Source: Helicobacter bilis
Lineage (GTDB): Bacteria > Campylobacterota > Campylobacteria > Campylobacterales > Helicobacteraceae
Direction: 5' to 3'
Assembly: GCF_900198365.1 (NCBI RefSeq)
Contig: NZ_FZMS01000041.1
Span: 1-55,847, forward strand
Length of the DNA: 55,847 nucleotides
Below the pieces are notes generated by a model. The model saw nothing but the letters and a program-made list of their open reading frames with translations. It was not told the origin of the DNA and searched no databases. This document shows, one piece after another, positions 8,088-16,118 of the stretch. The stretch's first letter is position 1. Every line of letters begins with the position of its first letter. Both the position numbers and the translations under genes were made by a program.

Positions 8088-9257
8088 ATGAAAGTTTATC
8101 ATTTATCACATATTGATTTAGATGGCTATGGCTGTCAGTTTGTTTCGCGTGAATTTTTCAAAGACATTACATTCTATAATGCAAACTATGGCAGAGAAGT
8201 CATGGTGAGATTACAAGCTATTTTGCGTGATATAGAATCTCACAAGGCACAAACAGAAAGTGTAAGCATGTTATTTGGCAAACCAGTAAAAGTTGAGCGA
8301 GAAAAAAGTAGCACCCCGCAAAAAGAGCAGTTTATAATCCTTATCACAGATTTAAATCTTACGCTAAATGAATCAAAATTTCTAAGTGAGCAAGTAAGAG
8401 AGCTAAAAATGGCACAAGTAGATGTTGAGATTGTGCTGCTAGACCATCATGCTACAGGCGAAGAGAGTGCAAATCTGTATAGCTGGTATTATCTTGATAT
8501 TAATCGCTGTGCGACAAAGATTACTTATGAATATTTGCTAGATCGCTTTGGCTTAGATACTTCTGTGCAGCAGTGGCTAAAGCCTATCGTTGAGATGATT
8601 AACTCTGTGGATATATGGCTTGAAGATGGCTTTGGCTTTGAGTTTGGCAAAGTGGCTATGAGTCTTATTGCATCAAGTAATGAGTTTAATCGCTTTATGT
8701 TTGATGATGAAAATAGAAATTATAAGCTTAAATTGCTAGATTTTGCGCGTAACTTTTTCATTGAATATAGCACAGAAAAAAGCGGCGGTTTGATTGATGG
8801 AAAAGCCTTTGATGAGGTGGGCTTTGATAATGCACTATTTTTTATCAAAAAAGAAGTGCTAGGCGGAAATAAGGATAGTGAGACAATGGATAATATCATC
8901 TCACGCGCACAAGTCAAACTGCTTGAGACAAAGAAAGAGCAATGCAAGGTGTATTTTGAAGATAAGGTTGGCTTTCTAAGCTATGGCATGGGTGGCATTT
9001 CTGTTGTGGCAAATAAGTTTTTGCAAGAGAATGAAGAGTTTGATTTTTACATGGATGTAAGCAATAGGGGTAATGTGAGTTTGCGATCAAATGGGAATTG
9101 CGATGTAAGTGCATTAAGTCAAATGTGCTTTAATGGCGGCGGACATAAGAATGCAAGTGGTGGTCGTATCGATAGCTTTAGAGAGAGCTTTATATATGAT
9201 GATATTAAAACGCAAGTGCAAGGACATTTGCAAATGAAAGATGAGTGGGAATTGTAG
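8088..9257 (+). CDS. DHH/DHHA1 family phosphoesterase
   Basis: This 389-residue protein has the DHH motifs HIDLDGYGCQ (residues 7-16), an internal acidic strand FIILITDLNLT, and IVLLDHHATG. The C-terminal DHHA1 motif NGGGHKNASGGR provides substrate phosphate binding. Such proteins hydrolyse nano-RNA, cyclic dinucleotide products or pAp with Mn2+. Which one applies here cannot be told, although the N-terminal H-x-D-x-D-G arrangement is intact and consistent with activity. The ATG follows an AAAAGAG site. It stands alone, just after the divergently transcribed NYN gene. Confidence 0.85.
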   Translation: MKVYHLSHIDLDGYGCQFVSREFFKDITFYNANYGREVMVRLQAILRDIESHKAQTESVSMLFGKPVKVEREKSSTPQKEQFIILITDLNLTLNESKFLSEQVRELKMAQVDVEIVLLDHHATGEESANLYSWYYLDINRCATKITYEYLLDRFGLDTSVQQWLKPIVEMINSVDIWLEDGFGFEFGKVAMSLIASSNEFNRFMFDDENRNYKLKLLDFARNFFIEYSTEKSGGLIDGKAFDEVGFDNALFFIKKEVLGGNKDSETMDNIISRAQVKLLETKKEQCKVYFEDKVGFLSYGMGGISVVANKFLQENEEFDFYMDVSNRGNVSLRSNGNCDVSALSQMCFNGGGHKNASGGRIDSFRESFIYDDIKTQVQGHLQMKDEWEL

Positions 9258-9611
9258 GGGTATTGTATTTTAATGATGGGGCTTTTAGAGAATAGCTACC
9301 AATACACTGGAACTATTAATTCATAAACTAAATTCAAACCAATAAGGCTGCAATCATATTTTACCCCTTTCTTAAAATAGCTATACATCTGCATTTTTCA
9401 TGCTTTCTAAATCCTTGCAAAAAATTATTTCACAATTAAAGTCCTTATTTACATATCTCAGAAACTCGCTATTTATGGGCTAAATCTTGGATTATGCGTA
9501 AGTCAAACATGCAATTTTTAAAAAACACTCAACAAAAAAATAAAAAATGCCGATTTAGTTTGCAACAAGACAAGAAAGACCTAAAGACATCTAACATTTA
9601 AGGAGCATAAG
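9258..9611 (+). other. flaA upstream region
   Basis: The 354 bases between the DHH gene and flaA are AT-rich. The last 90 bases carry a sigma-28-like promoter (9529-9556) and an AAGGAG ribosome site at about 9600-9605. I see no gene or RNA in the remainder. Confidence 0.6.
9529..9556 (+). promoter_or_regulatory. Probable sigma-28 (FliA) promoter of flaA
   Basis: TGCCGATTT at 9548-9556 matches the flagellar sigma-28 -10 element (GCCGATAA). TCAACAAA at 9529-9536 sits where the -35 element should be, about 16 bases before. H. pylori flaA is known to be FliA-dependent. The -35 half is weak. Confidence 0.65.
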
Positions 9612-11162
9612 ATGGCTTTTCAAGTAAATACTAACATAAATGCGTTAAACGCACATGTTAATACAGTTGTTACCCAAAGAGGTTTGAAAGATTCTTTGGA
9701 AAAGTTAAGTTCAGGTTTGAGAATCAACAAGGCAGCAGATGATGCTTCTGGTATGATTATCGCAGATAGTTTGCGTAGTCAAGCAAGTGCATTGGGACAA
9801 GCAATTAGCAACACAAATGATGCTATGGGGATTATCCAAATTGCTGATAAAGCGATGGACGAGCAGCTTAAAATTCTTGACACTGTGAAAGTGAAAGCTA
9901 CACAAGCGGCACAAGATGGACAAACTACTGAATCAAGAAGAGCGATTCAATCAGACATTACAAGACTTATCCAAGGTCTTGATATGATTGGAAATACTAC
10001 TTCCTTCAATGGTCAGAAGTTACTATCTGGTGCTTTTACAAACAAAGAATTCCAAGTTGGTGCTTATTCAAATGAATCTATTAAAGCTTCAATTGGTGCA
10101 ACAACAAGTGATAAAATCGGGCAAGTAAGAGTTGCAACAGGTGGGCTAATTACAGCAGCAAACACAGTTAAGCTTACATTTAAAAATGTAGATGGTGTGA
10201 ATGATGTGTCATTGCAGTCTGTTAAAATCTCTACAAGCGTTGGCACAGGTATTGGTGTGTTAGCTGACGTTATCAATAAGAACTCTGATAAAACAGGTAT
10301 TAGAGCAGTTGCAAATGTTATCTCAACTTCTGATGCTATGGTAAAGTCTGGGACAATGTCAAAGGTTATCATTAATGGTATTACAATCGGTGATATTAAT
10401 GACATTAAAGCTGGGGACTCTGATGGTCGTTTGGTGCAAGCATTCAACGCGGTAACAAACCAAACAGGTGTTGAAGCCTACACAGATGAGAGAGGGCGAC
10501 TAAACTTGCGAAGTGTTGATGGTCGTGGTATTAAAATCTCTATGGGTGCGAATGAAAAAGGGCAAGATGGTAAAGTCCCACCTACCTCAATTACCTCTAT
10601 GAATGGCGGTCAAAAGCTTGAAGGCAAAGGTTCTGAAAACTATGGACGATTATCTTTGACACGACTTGATGCAAGGGATATTGTGGTAATGTCTGCTGCT
10701 GATGCAAAAGGACTTTATAAGGCGATTGGCTTTGATAACCAGCAGGTTGCTAAAACTGTTGTGAATTTGCGTGATACTATGGGTGAGTTTAACAAGGATG
10801 TTAAATCAGCAGCTGGTGCAAACTTTAACTCTGTTGTTGCGAGTGGTGGTGCAGCCCTTGGTGCTGGTGTTATGACTTTAAGAGGTGCGATGGTTGTTAT
10901 GGATATTGCTGAATCTGCGACTAAGATTCTAGATAGAATCCGTGCGGATTTAGGTTCTGTTCAAGGGCAAATGATTTCAACCGTGAATAACATTTCTGTA
11001 ACACAAGTAAATGTTAAAGCGGCTGAAAGTCAAATTAGAGAAGTGGATTTCGCTCAAGAATCTGCAAACTTTAATAAGCTTAATATCTTAGCTCAATCTG
11101 GTAGCTATGCGATGAGTCAAGCAAACGCTGTGCAACAACATGTTATCCGCTTGCTTCAATAG
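9612..11162 (+). CDS. flaA: Flagellin A
   Basis: This 516-residue major flagellin is secreted by the flagellar type III system and polymerises into the filament. The conserved D0/D1 ends are nearly identical to H. pylori Fla[54 protein letters not shown] at the start, and [39 protein letters not shown] at the end. The central D2/D3 region is more variable but still alignable ([30 protein letters not shown]). Length matches the family. It is monocistronic, with a good AAGGAG site and a sigma-28-like promoter. Neighbouring gene content does not add other filament genes. Confidence 0.97.
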   Translation: MAFQVNTNINALNAHVNTVVTQRGLKDSLEKLSSGLRINKAADDASGMIIADSLRSQASALGQAISNTNDAMGIIQIADKAMDEQLKILDTVKVKATQAAQDGQTTESRRAIQSDITRLIQGLDMIGNTTSFNGQKLLSGAFTNKEFQVGAYSNESIKASIGATTSDKIGQVRVATGGLITAANTVKLTFKNVDGVNDVSLQSVKISTSVGTGIGVLADVINKNSDKTGIRAVANVISTSDAMVKSGTMSKVIINGITIGDINDIKAGDSDGRLVQAFNAVTNQTGVEAYTDERGRLNLRSVDGRGIKISMGANEKGQDGKVPPTSITSMNGGQKLEGKGSENYGRLSLTRLDARDIVVMSAADAKGLYKAIGFDNQQVAKTVVNLRDTMGEFNKDVKSAAGANFNSVVASGGAALGAGVMTLRGAMVVMDIAESATKILDRIRADLGSVQGQMISTVNNISVTQVNVKAAESQIREVDFAQESANFNKLNILAQSGSYAMSQANAVQQHVIRLLQ

Positions 11163-11487
11163 TAGCTATTAGGGCTTGGCTTAAGCCTGCTTAACTTTTA
11201 CTTTGTCTCCTTATAAGTTACCCTTTTTAAAAGGGTAATGCTATACCCACAAATATGGAAACGAAGTAACATTTTTGTTCCGCTAAAAACCATCATTTAC
11301 TCAAAAAATACTACAAGCTATACAATATAAGATTGTTAAAAATGCCTAAAATACGAATGCTTATGCTATGCGATTTGGGAAAAATGAATTTTCTAAAAAA
11401 ATAGGTCTAAACACTTTGATATAAATAAATTATGCTATAATATTAGGCTAAAAGTTTATGGGATTTTAGAATCATAAGGAACTTATC
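11163..11487 (+). other. flaA downstream region with stem-loop
   Basis: These 325 bases contain the palindrome GGCTTAAGCC (11178-11187) and a stem TTACCCTTTT/AAAAGGGTAA (11218-11238), likely the end of the flaA transcript although no T run follows. The remainder is AT-rich promoter-like sequence for the HDOD gene, whose ATG has an AAGGA site. No gene seen. Confidence 0.5.
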
Positions 11488-12345
11488 ATGATGAATGAAC
11501 TACTAAGCAAGACTATCGAAAACTTGCCGCCATTGCCAGAAACCGTGGTGAAATTGCGTAACTATATCGACAAGTCTGGCTCTGATGTGCGTGTGCAAGA
11601 AGTGGTTAATATCATTTCACAAGACCCTCTTTTGACTGCTGATTTATTGCGTTTGGCAAACTCCCCTTATTATGGATTCTCACGCGAAATCTCTACAATC
11701 AATCAAGTAGTTGCACTTTTAGGTGTAACAAATATAAAAAATATTGCCATTGCTAATTCATTAAAAGGTAAGCTAACGATTAATGTCGCCCCTTATGGTT
11801 TGGATACACAGACATTTTTACGCAATTCTAGCGAAGAGGCAAATTTTGTTACCGAATGGCTAGGCGATGAAGATAAGAAATTAGCACAGGAGCTTGTCCC
11901 CTGCGTTATGCTTTTGCGTCTTGGTATGATTCTATTTTCAAGTATGCTTATACAACAAAAAAAAGATAAAGAGTTTTTAGAACTCATCAAACAAAATAAT
12001 TATCAAAATATTTCATTTGTAGAAAACGAGTTTTTTGGCACTGATCATTTATCATTTTCAGGTTTTCTTTTCAATCATTGGAAATTTGATGAAGACTTGA
12101 TTGAAAGTCTTGCCTATATTACCGCACCACATGCAGCTTCCGATCATGTTAAGAAAAACTCTTATGCACTTGCTATTGCAAATAGAATCTTTGAGCCATA
12201 TCAAGGTGGTAGCCCATATAATGTGCATGAAGCAGTCGCTTTAATACAAGAGGCAGCATCACAAGGTATTAAATTTGACCTTGATAATTTTAAAAGCAAA
12301 CTACCACATGAAGCAAAAATCAATTTAAGTGTCGCCGTGTATTAA
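11488..12345 (+). CDS. HDOD domain protein
   Basis: This 285-residue protein carries a metal-free HD-related output domain: NLPPLPETVVKLRNYI, DPLLTADLLRLANSPYYGF, INQVVALLGVTNIKNIAIAN. Single-domain HDOD proteins in epsilonproteobacteria include C. jejuni Cj0248, which affects motility. Its location just after flaA fits a motility or signalling role, but that is inference. No receiver, GGDEF or EAL domain is attached. An AAGGA site precedes the ATG by about 7 bases. Confidence 0.85.
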   Translation: MMNELLSKTIENLPPLPETVVKLRNYIDKSGSDVRVQEVVNIISQDPLLTADLLRLANSPYYGFSREISTINQVVALLGVTNIKNIAIANSLKGKLTINVAPYGLDTQTFLRNSSEEANFVTEWLGDEDKKLAQELVPCVMLLRLGMILFSSMLIQQKKDKEFLELIKQNNYQNISFVENEFFGTDHLSFSGFLFNHWKFDEDLIESLAYITAPHAASDHVKKNSYALAIANRIFEPYQGGSPYNVHEAVALIQEAASQGIKFDLDNFKSKLPHEAKINLSVAVY

Positions 12346-12450
12346 TCCCCACTTTTTAGCGGTTTTACCGCATAAGATTCTATATTCCTAACCAAATTTG
12401 GGTGGGTTGCGGGGTTTAGGGTGCAATTTATAGAGTCTAGATTCTAATAT

Positions 12451-12568
12451 TTGTCATGTTGAGCGTAGCGAAACATCTAAAGACTTGGAAATGATAAAAG
12501 AGTCTAAACAAGATTCTAATATAGAATCTAGAAAAGATATTTCGTGTTTGCGCACTCAAAATGACAAG
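12451..12568. repeat. Dispersed inverted repeat, TGTCATATTGAGCG family (copy 2)
   Basis: TTGTCATGTTGAGCGTAGCG begins the left arm (12451-12478, continuing AAACATCT). The right arm at 12535-12568 (AGATATTTCGTG...AAAATGACAAG) reads, when complemented, as the same kind of sequence. Three AGATTCT/AGAATCT words lie inside or beside the spacer. Confidence 0.75.
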
Positions 12569-12584
12569 AATCTAGATCCATAAC

Positions 12585-12618
12585 AAATTATCATACTGAG
12601 GCATTAGCCGAAGTATCT
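12585..12618. repeat. Dispersed repeat, partial copy 3
   Basis: AATTATCATACTGAGGCATT followed by AGCCGAAGTATCT resembles the left arm of the neighbouring element, with no matching right arm before the hypD start. It is probably a half copy in the hypD leader. Confidence 0.55.
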
Positions 12619-12658
12619 AACACAGAATCTAATTCTATTCCTATTTACAAGGTTTATC

Positions 12659-13765
12659 ATGCAAGATTTTATTAATCCTTATAGAGATACAAAACATATA
12701 CAAGCATTAAGCAGTAAAATTAATAAGATTTCATCAAACCTGCAAGACAAACTCTACATTATGGAAGTTTGTGGCGGACATACACATACACTTATGAAAT
12801 ACGGCTTAAAAAGCCTTTTAGATTCTACAAACATTTCTTTCATACATGGACCGGGCTGCCCTGTGTGTATCATGCCAAAATCACGCATTTCACAAGCCTA
12901 CACACTCGCCATGATGCCTGATGTCATCTTACTCACATTAGGCGATATGATTAAAGTGCCGGGGGCTTCTGGCTCTTTAGCTGATGCGCGTGCAAGGGGT
13001 GCTGATGTGAGGTTTGTGTATTCCCCATTTGATTGCCTAGCAATTGCAAAAGAAAATCCAAATAAAAAAATCGTGTATTTTGCCATAGGTTTTGAAACGA
13101 CAACGCCAATGACTGCGGCATTACTCAATCGTGCTATCAGCATGGGATTAGAGAATCTCTTCTTGCATATCAACCATGTTTTAGTGCCTCCACCTGTGCG
13201 TGCTATCCTTGATGATAAAAGAGCAAAGGTAAATGCCCTTATCGCTCCATCTCATGTGAGTGTGATAAGTGGGTCTAAAATCTATGTGCCACTTGCAAAT
13301 GATTATAAGATTCCAATCGTTGTAAGCGGTTTTGAGCCAGTGGATATGCTTGAGAGTATTTTGCATATTGTAGAGCAAAAACTCGCAGGAAAGCATGAAG
13401 TCTTTATGCAATATTCCCGTGCTGTAAGCATGGAGGGAAATCTTAAAGCTCAAGAGATGACAAATACTTATTTTGAAATTGCTCCAAGCTTTGTGTGGAG
13501 GGGGCTAGGGGCTATCCCTAACTCAAGTTTAAGATTAAAAAAAGAATATCAAAAGTTTGACGCAGAGATTCATTTTAATCTTGAAGAAGTGGAAGCTAAA
13601 GAGTCAAAGCATTGCCTTTGCGGTGAGATTCTAAAAGGACTTGCTATGCCAAAAGATTGCAAAGTTTTTGGTAAATCTTGCACGCCAACAAAACCTATGG
13701 GAAGCTGCATGGTAAGTAGCGAGGGTGCTTGTGCGGCGTATTATAAATATGGTGCGTTGCAGTGA
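12659..13765 (+). CDS. hypD: Hydrogenase maturation factor HypD
   Basis: This 368-residue iron-sulfur protein acts with HypC to assemble the Fe(CN)2CO unit of [NiFe]-hydrogenase. All signatures are present: MEVCGGHTHTLMKYG, HGPGCPVC (redox Cys pair), GDMIKVPGASGSL, and GFETTTPMTAALL. The C-terminal Cys set (HCLCGEILKG, PKDCKVFGKSC, GSCMVSSEGAC) ligates the [4Fe-4S] cluster. Length is normal. No hypC, hypE or hydrogenase structural gene adjoins it here, so it must work with partners elsewhere. The leader holds two copies of a dispersed repeat. Confidence 0.96.
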   Translation: MQDFINPYRDTKHIQALSSKINKISSNLQDKLYIMEVCGGHTHTLMKYGLKSLLDSTNISFIHGPGCPVCIMPKSRISQAYTLAMMPDVILLTLGDMIKVPGASGSLADARARGADVRFVYSPFDCLAIAKENPNKKIVYFAIGFETTTPMTAALLNRAISMGLENLFLHINHVLVPPPVRAILDDKRAKVNALIAPSHVSVISGSKIYVPLANDYKIPIVVSGFEPVDMLESILHIVEQKLAGKHEVFMQYSRAVSMEGNLKAQEMTNTYFEIAPSFVWRGLGAIPNSSLRLKKEYQKFDAEIHFNLEEVEAKESKHCLCGEILKGLAMPKDCKVFGKSCTPTKPMGSCMVSSEGACAAYYKYGALQ

Positions 13766-14083
13766 TTTTAATAAATAGAATCTTTGTATATTAAGAAGTC
13801 TTTTGTATCGCTTCCTTGCATATCAAAGTTCTTACTTAGAATCTTTTATAGCAGAGTTATTTAAAGAATCTTTGATACATAGATTCAAAGAATATGAAAT
13901 AAATAAGGTTTCAAAAAGAAAACTTATCTCAAATCACACAATACAATACGGCATTCATAATGGCATGTAAATACAACTAAATCTATTATATGAAATACAA
14001 GAATAATATTGTGGCAAACATTGCCACAATATGCAAGAAGGAAGGGAAGAAGAGAGACTTATGCTGTGAAATTTATCTTGGTT
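13766..14083. other. Intergenic region between hypD and the lipoprotein remnant
   Basis: These 318 bases between convergent genes hold AGATTCT/AGAATCT words and one perfect hairpin (14006-14032). A short open frame from 14009 has no ribosome site and no recognisable product; I take it as noise. Confidence 0.5.
14006..14032. terminator. Perfect 12-bp stem with 3-base loop between convergent genes
   Basis: ATATTGTGGCAA-aca-TTGCCACAATAT is an exact inverted repeat. No T run follows on either strand, so if it terminates it does so inefficiently or with Rho. It could also be an mRNA 3'-end stabiliser for hypD or for the minus-strand lipoprotein gene. Confidence 0.4.
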
Positions 14084-14426
14084 CTAGTCATCAAGCAATT
14101 CTACATATATTTTCCCATCATCTGTATGTCTTGCTGTATAATGTGCGGTAACCTCTTTATTTCGACCCGTTGGCGTATGTGTTATTTTAGCCATCGCTTG
14201 ACATGTAACTTGTTTTTTTTGTTTCATTTTTCTCATTTGTTGCAAAACCACTGAAGCTTACTTTCAAATCCTTACTTTCATTGCCAAATACCTGCTTAAA
14301 TTGATTTTTAACTATCTGTTGCAAAAGGTCTTCAACTTGCTTATCATTACAATTTGGCATACTATTACCACAACCAACGATAAAAAATCCTGCTACACAT
14401 AAACTCGCAATTTTATATAATTTCAT
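14084..14426 (-). pseudogene. Small lipoprotein gene, frameshifted at an A8 tract
   Basis: Read from the ATG at 14426 (AAGGA site 6 bases upstream), the product begins MKLYKIASLCVAGFFIVGCG, a lipoprotein signal with lipobox IVGC. It continues to about residue 70 (FSGFATNEKNETKK). There the frame passes through eight A (14213-14220) and soon stops. With one A fewer, the frame continues KKQVTCQAMAKITHTPTGRN and then EVTAHYTARHTDDGKIYVEL to a TAG at 14084-14086, giving about 113 residues. The downstream part is clearly coding in the other frame. So this is either a slipped-strand switch in the off state, a recent mutation or a base error. I do not recognise the family. Confidence 0.75.
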
Positions 14427-14526
14427 ACTATATCCTTTCAAATCAAAAAATTAAAATTAAACAAAAAACCTAACAAAAACTACACGCCAAGCTGCATAAG
14501 CATCATATTGAGCTTATTGAGATTAT

Positions 14527-14829
14527 CTACTTTAATGCCTTTTGCACGAAAAATAAATCCGCTAACCACCAAATATAAAGTCCGCCAAGAGTGCATATTT
14601 TTGCTATACCCATACCTATATCACCCTTATAGAATCTATCTACACCAACTACACCACCAATTATGCCACATATTAATCCTGTCATAGGGGTTTTAAACTG
14701 GATTGTAGCTAGCATACTTGCCTTATCGTCAGGTAACTTTTCGAGCCGCTTTTGTATGCCAACAAGTGTGCCTTCAGGTAAGAGATTCACCCATGTAGCA
14801 GTAAGTGCCATAAGCTGACCTTGATCCAT
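14527..14829 (-). CDS. TM2 domain membrane protein (3' end frameshifted)
   Basis: This 100-residue protein has a TM2 domain: two membrane helices joined by a short turn (TGLICGIIGGVVGVDRFYKG then GIAKICTLGGLYIWWLADLFF), including the DRFY motif. The N-terminal 50 residues are soluble. The frame stops right after VQKALK. In the next frame the coding clearly continues, VDNLNKLNMMLMQLGV, to a stop at 14480-14482; one extra A at 14530 would join them. The likely original is about 117 residues. The function of TM2 proteins is unknown. It lies just upstream of the lipoprotein remnant, probably in one operon. Confidence 0.8.
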   Translation of the reverse strand: MDQGQLMALTATWVNLLPEGTLVGIQKRLEKLPDDKASMLATIQFKTPMTGLICGIIGGVVGVDRFYKGDIGMGIAKICTLGGLYIWWLADLFFVQKALK

Positions 14830-15328
14830 TGTTTCTCCTTACTTAAACTAAATTGAAAGTTGATTTTACAAAAAAAACGAGTCAAGCATTATTAAACATT
14901 TATTTACAATTATTATAAAACATAATAAAAATATGAAAAATTTTATGAAATAGAGTTGCTAAGAATGCAAAAATATGAAGTAAATATGCTGTGTAGAAAT
15001 TCTCAAGCAATGGAGTGTAAAGCCTGATACCAAATAGACAACATAAAATCTTAAAAATACAGATTCTATTTTGTGTTGCAATGTAGCTAGAATAAAATAT
15101 CTTTTTGGAATCCATATTGGATATATTCTGTTGCATTTTGCGTATTGCCCATAGAATCTTAGCCTGTCATGATTAAAAGTAAATTCACAGAAAGTGTAAT
15201 AAATATAACCCTTAAATGCTAACGATTCTTAAAAGCCCAAGTATCACAATCTATAAGATTCAACATGTAAATACAATATAGCTTTATTGCATAGATTCAA
15301 ACCTAAATCGTCCTTAAAAACTTAACAC
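14830..15328. other. AT-rich intergenic stretch without a supported gene
   Basis: These 499 bases separate two minus-strand genes. An open frame at 14900-15136 (minus, 78 codons, Phe/Ile/Leu-rich) lacks a convincing ribosome site and resembles no family; I leave it uncalled. The promoter of the TM2 gene should lie within about 100 bases of 14829. Nothing else seen. Confidence 0.5.
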
Positions 15329-16090
15329 TTAAAACTTATAACTATACGCAATGTAGGGATTATAGTCTGCTACCAAGCCATCTTGCTCTACGCGCAGTGA
15401 TGGAGTTGGTAGGAATTTTACGCCGATTTCTACCCTATGATGATGGGCGATTAATGCACTAAATCCACCTTGCACCATTACATTACCGCTTGCTTTAAAG
15501 TTGCTTACTTCTTGTGATGATGGCGTAATAATGGGCGTTTGCATATCAAAATAGATAAATGCACCAGCCCCGATACCAGCAAAAAATCCTAGCGTATTCT
15601 TATAATTTTTATCAATGAAAAAATCCACCATAATATCTAGCCCAAGACTTGCCATGAGAAAAGTGCCATTGTAAGCATTTGCATCTGTGCGTATGGGTGA
15701 AAGATTGTCATTTGTAAAATCTAGGGCGAAATATCCACGCATACCTATGTATTCATCAAGGTAGCTAATCACCCCACCTCTAACGCCCATTCCCATGCTA
15801 AATACATAAGAAGGTTTATTATTCAGCAATCTTTGAGTGGGTATCATATTGAGTGCGACCATGACATACATGCCATTTCTCTCTTTATTTGCTTGTTTGA
15901 GTAGTGAAAGCTGTTTTGGGCTTTTTTGTGGTAAGCTAGTCTTTCTTTGCACAGAAATATTTGTTTGTTGTTGGGCGGTGCTTAGTGGCTGTAGATAATT
16001 AGCGGTATTATCTTTTGGAAAAGCATTAAAATCATTAGCACAGCATATACTAAAACTAAGGCAATATAATAGCTTTTTTATAGAATCCAT
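15329..16090 (-). CDS. Outer membrane beta-barrel protein
   Basis: From the Met at 16090 the product is 253 residues. It starts MDSIKKLLYCLSFSICCAND, an acceptable signal peptide, with a Gln/Ser/Lys-rich stretch to about residue 70. A barrel follows (GMYVMVALNMIPTQRLL, YVFSMGMGVRGGVISYLDEY, LGFFAGIGAGAFIYFDM, HHRVEIGVKFLPTPSLRV), ending NPYIAYSYKF with a terminal Phe. The closing repeat of strands and the MRGYFALDF segment resemble the OMP at 114-821 (GARGYLGYDF), so the two may be distant paralogues. Upstream in-frame ATGs (to 16171) overlap the ATPase gene; MRLYKVVKR at 16114 is a possible alternative start. Function unknown. Confidence 0.8.
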   Translation of the reverse strand: MDSIKKLLYCLSFSICCANDFNAFPKDNTANYLQPLSTAQQQTNISVQRKTSLPQKSPKQLSLLKQANKERNGMYVMVALNMIPTQRLLNNKPSYVFSMGMGVRGGVISYLDEYIGMRGYFALDFTNDNLSPIRTDANAYNGTFLMASLGLDIMVDFFIDKNYKNTLGFFAGIGAGAFIYFDMQTPIITPSSQEVSNFKASGNVMVQGGFSALIAHHHRVEIGVKFLPTPSLRVEQDGLVADYNPYIAYSYKF

Positions 16091-16118
16091 TCTCTTAACA
16101 ACCTTATACAAACGCATT

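Noticed and set aside
14009-14254. 81-codon plus-strand frame opposite the lipoprotein
   Set aside because: No ribosome site, unusual composition, and it lies antisense to the recognisable lipoprotein coding sequence.
14900-15136. 78-codon Phe/Ile-rich minus-strand frame
   Set aside because: Composition is what AT-rich non-coding DNA gives; no start signal or family resemblance.
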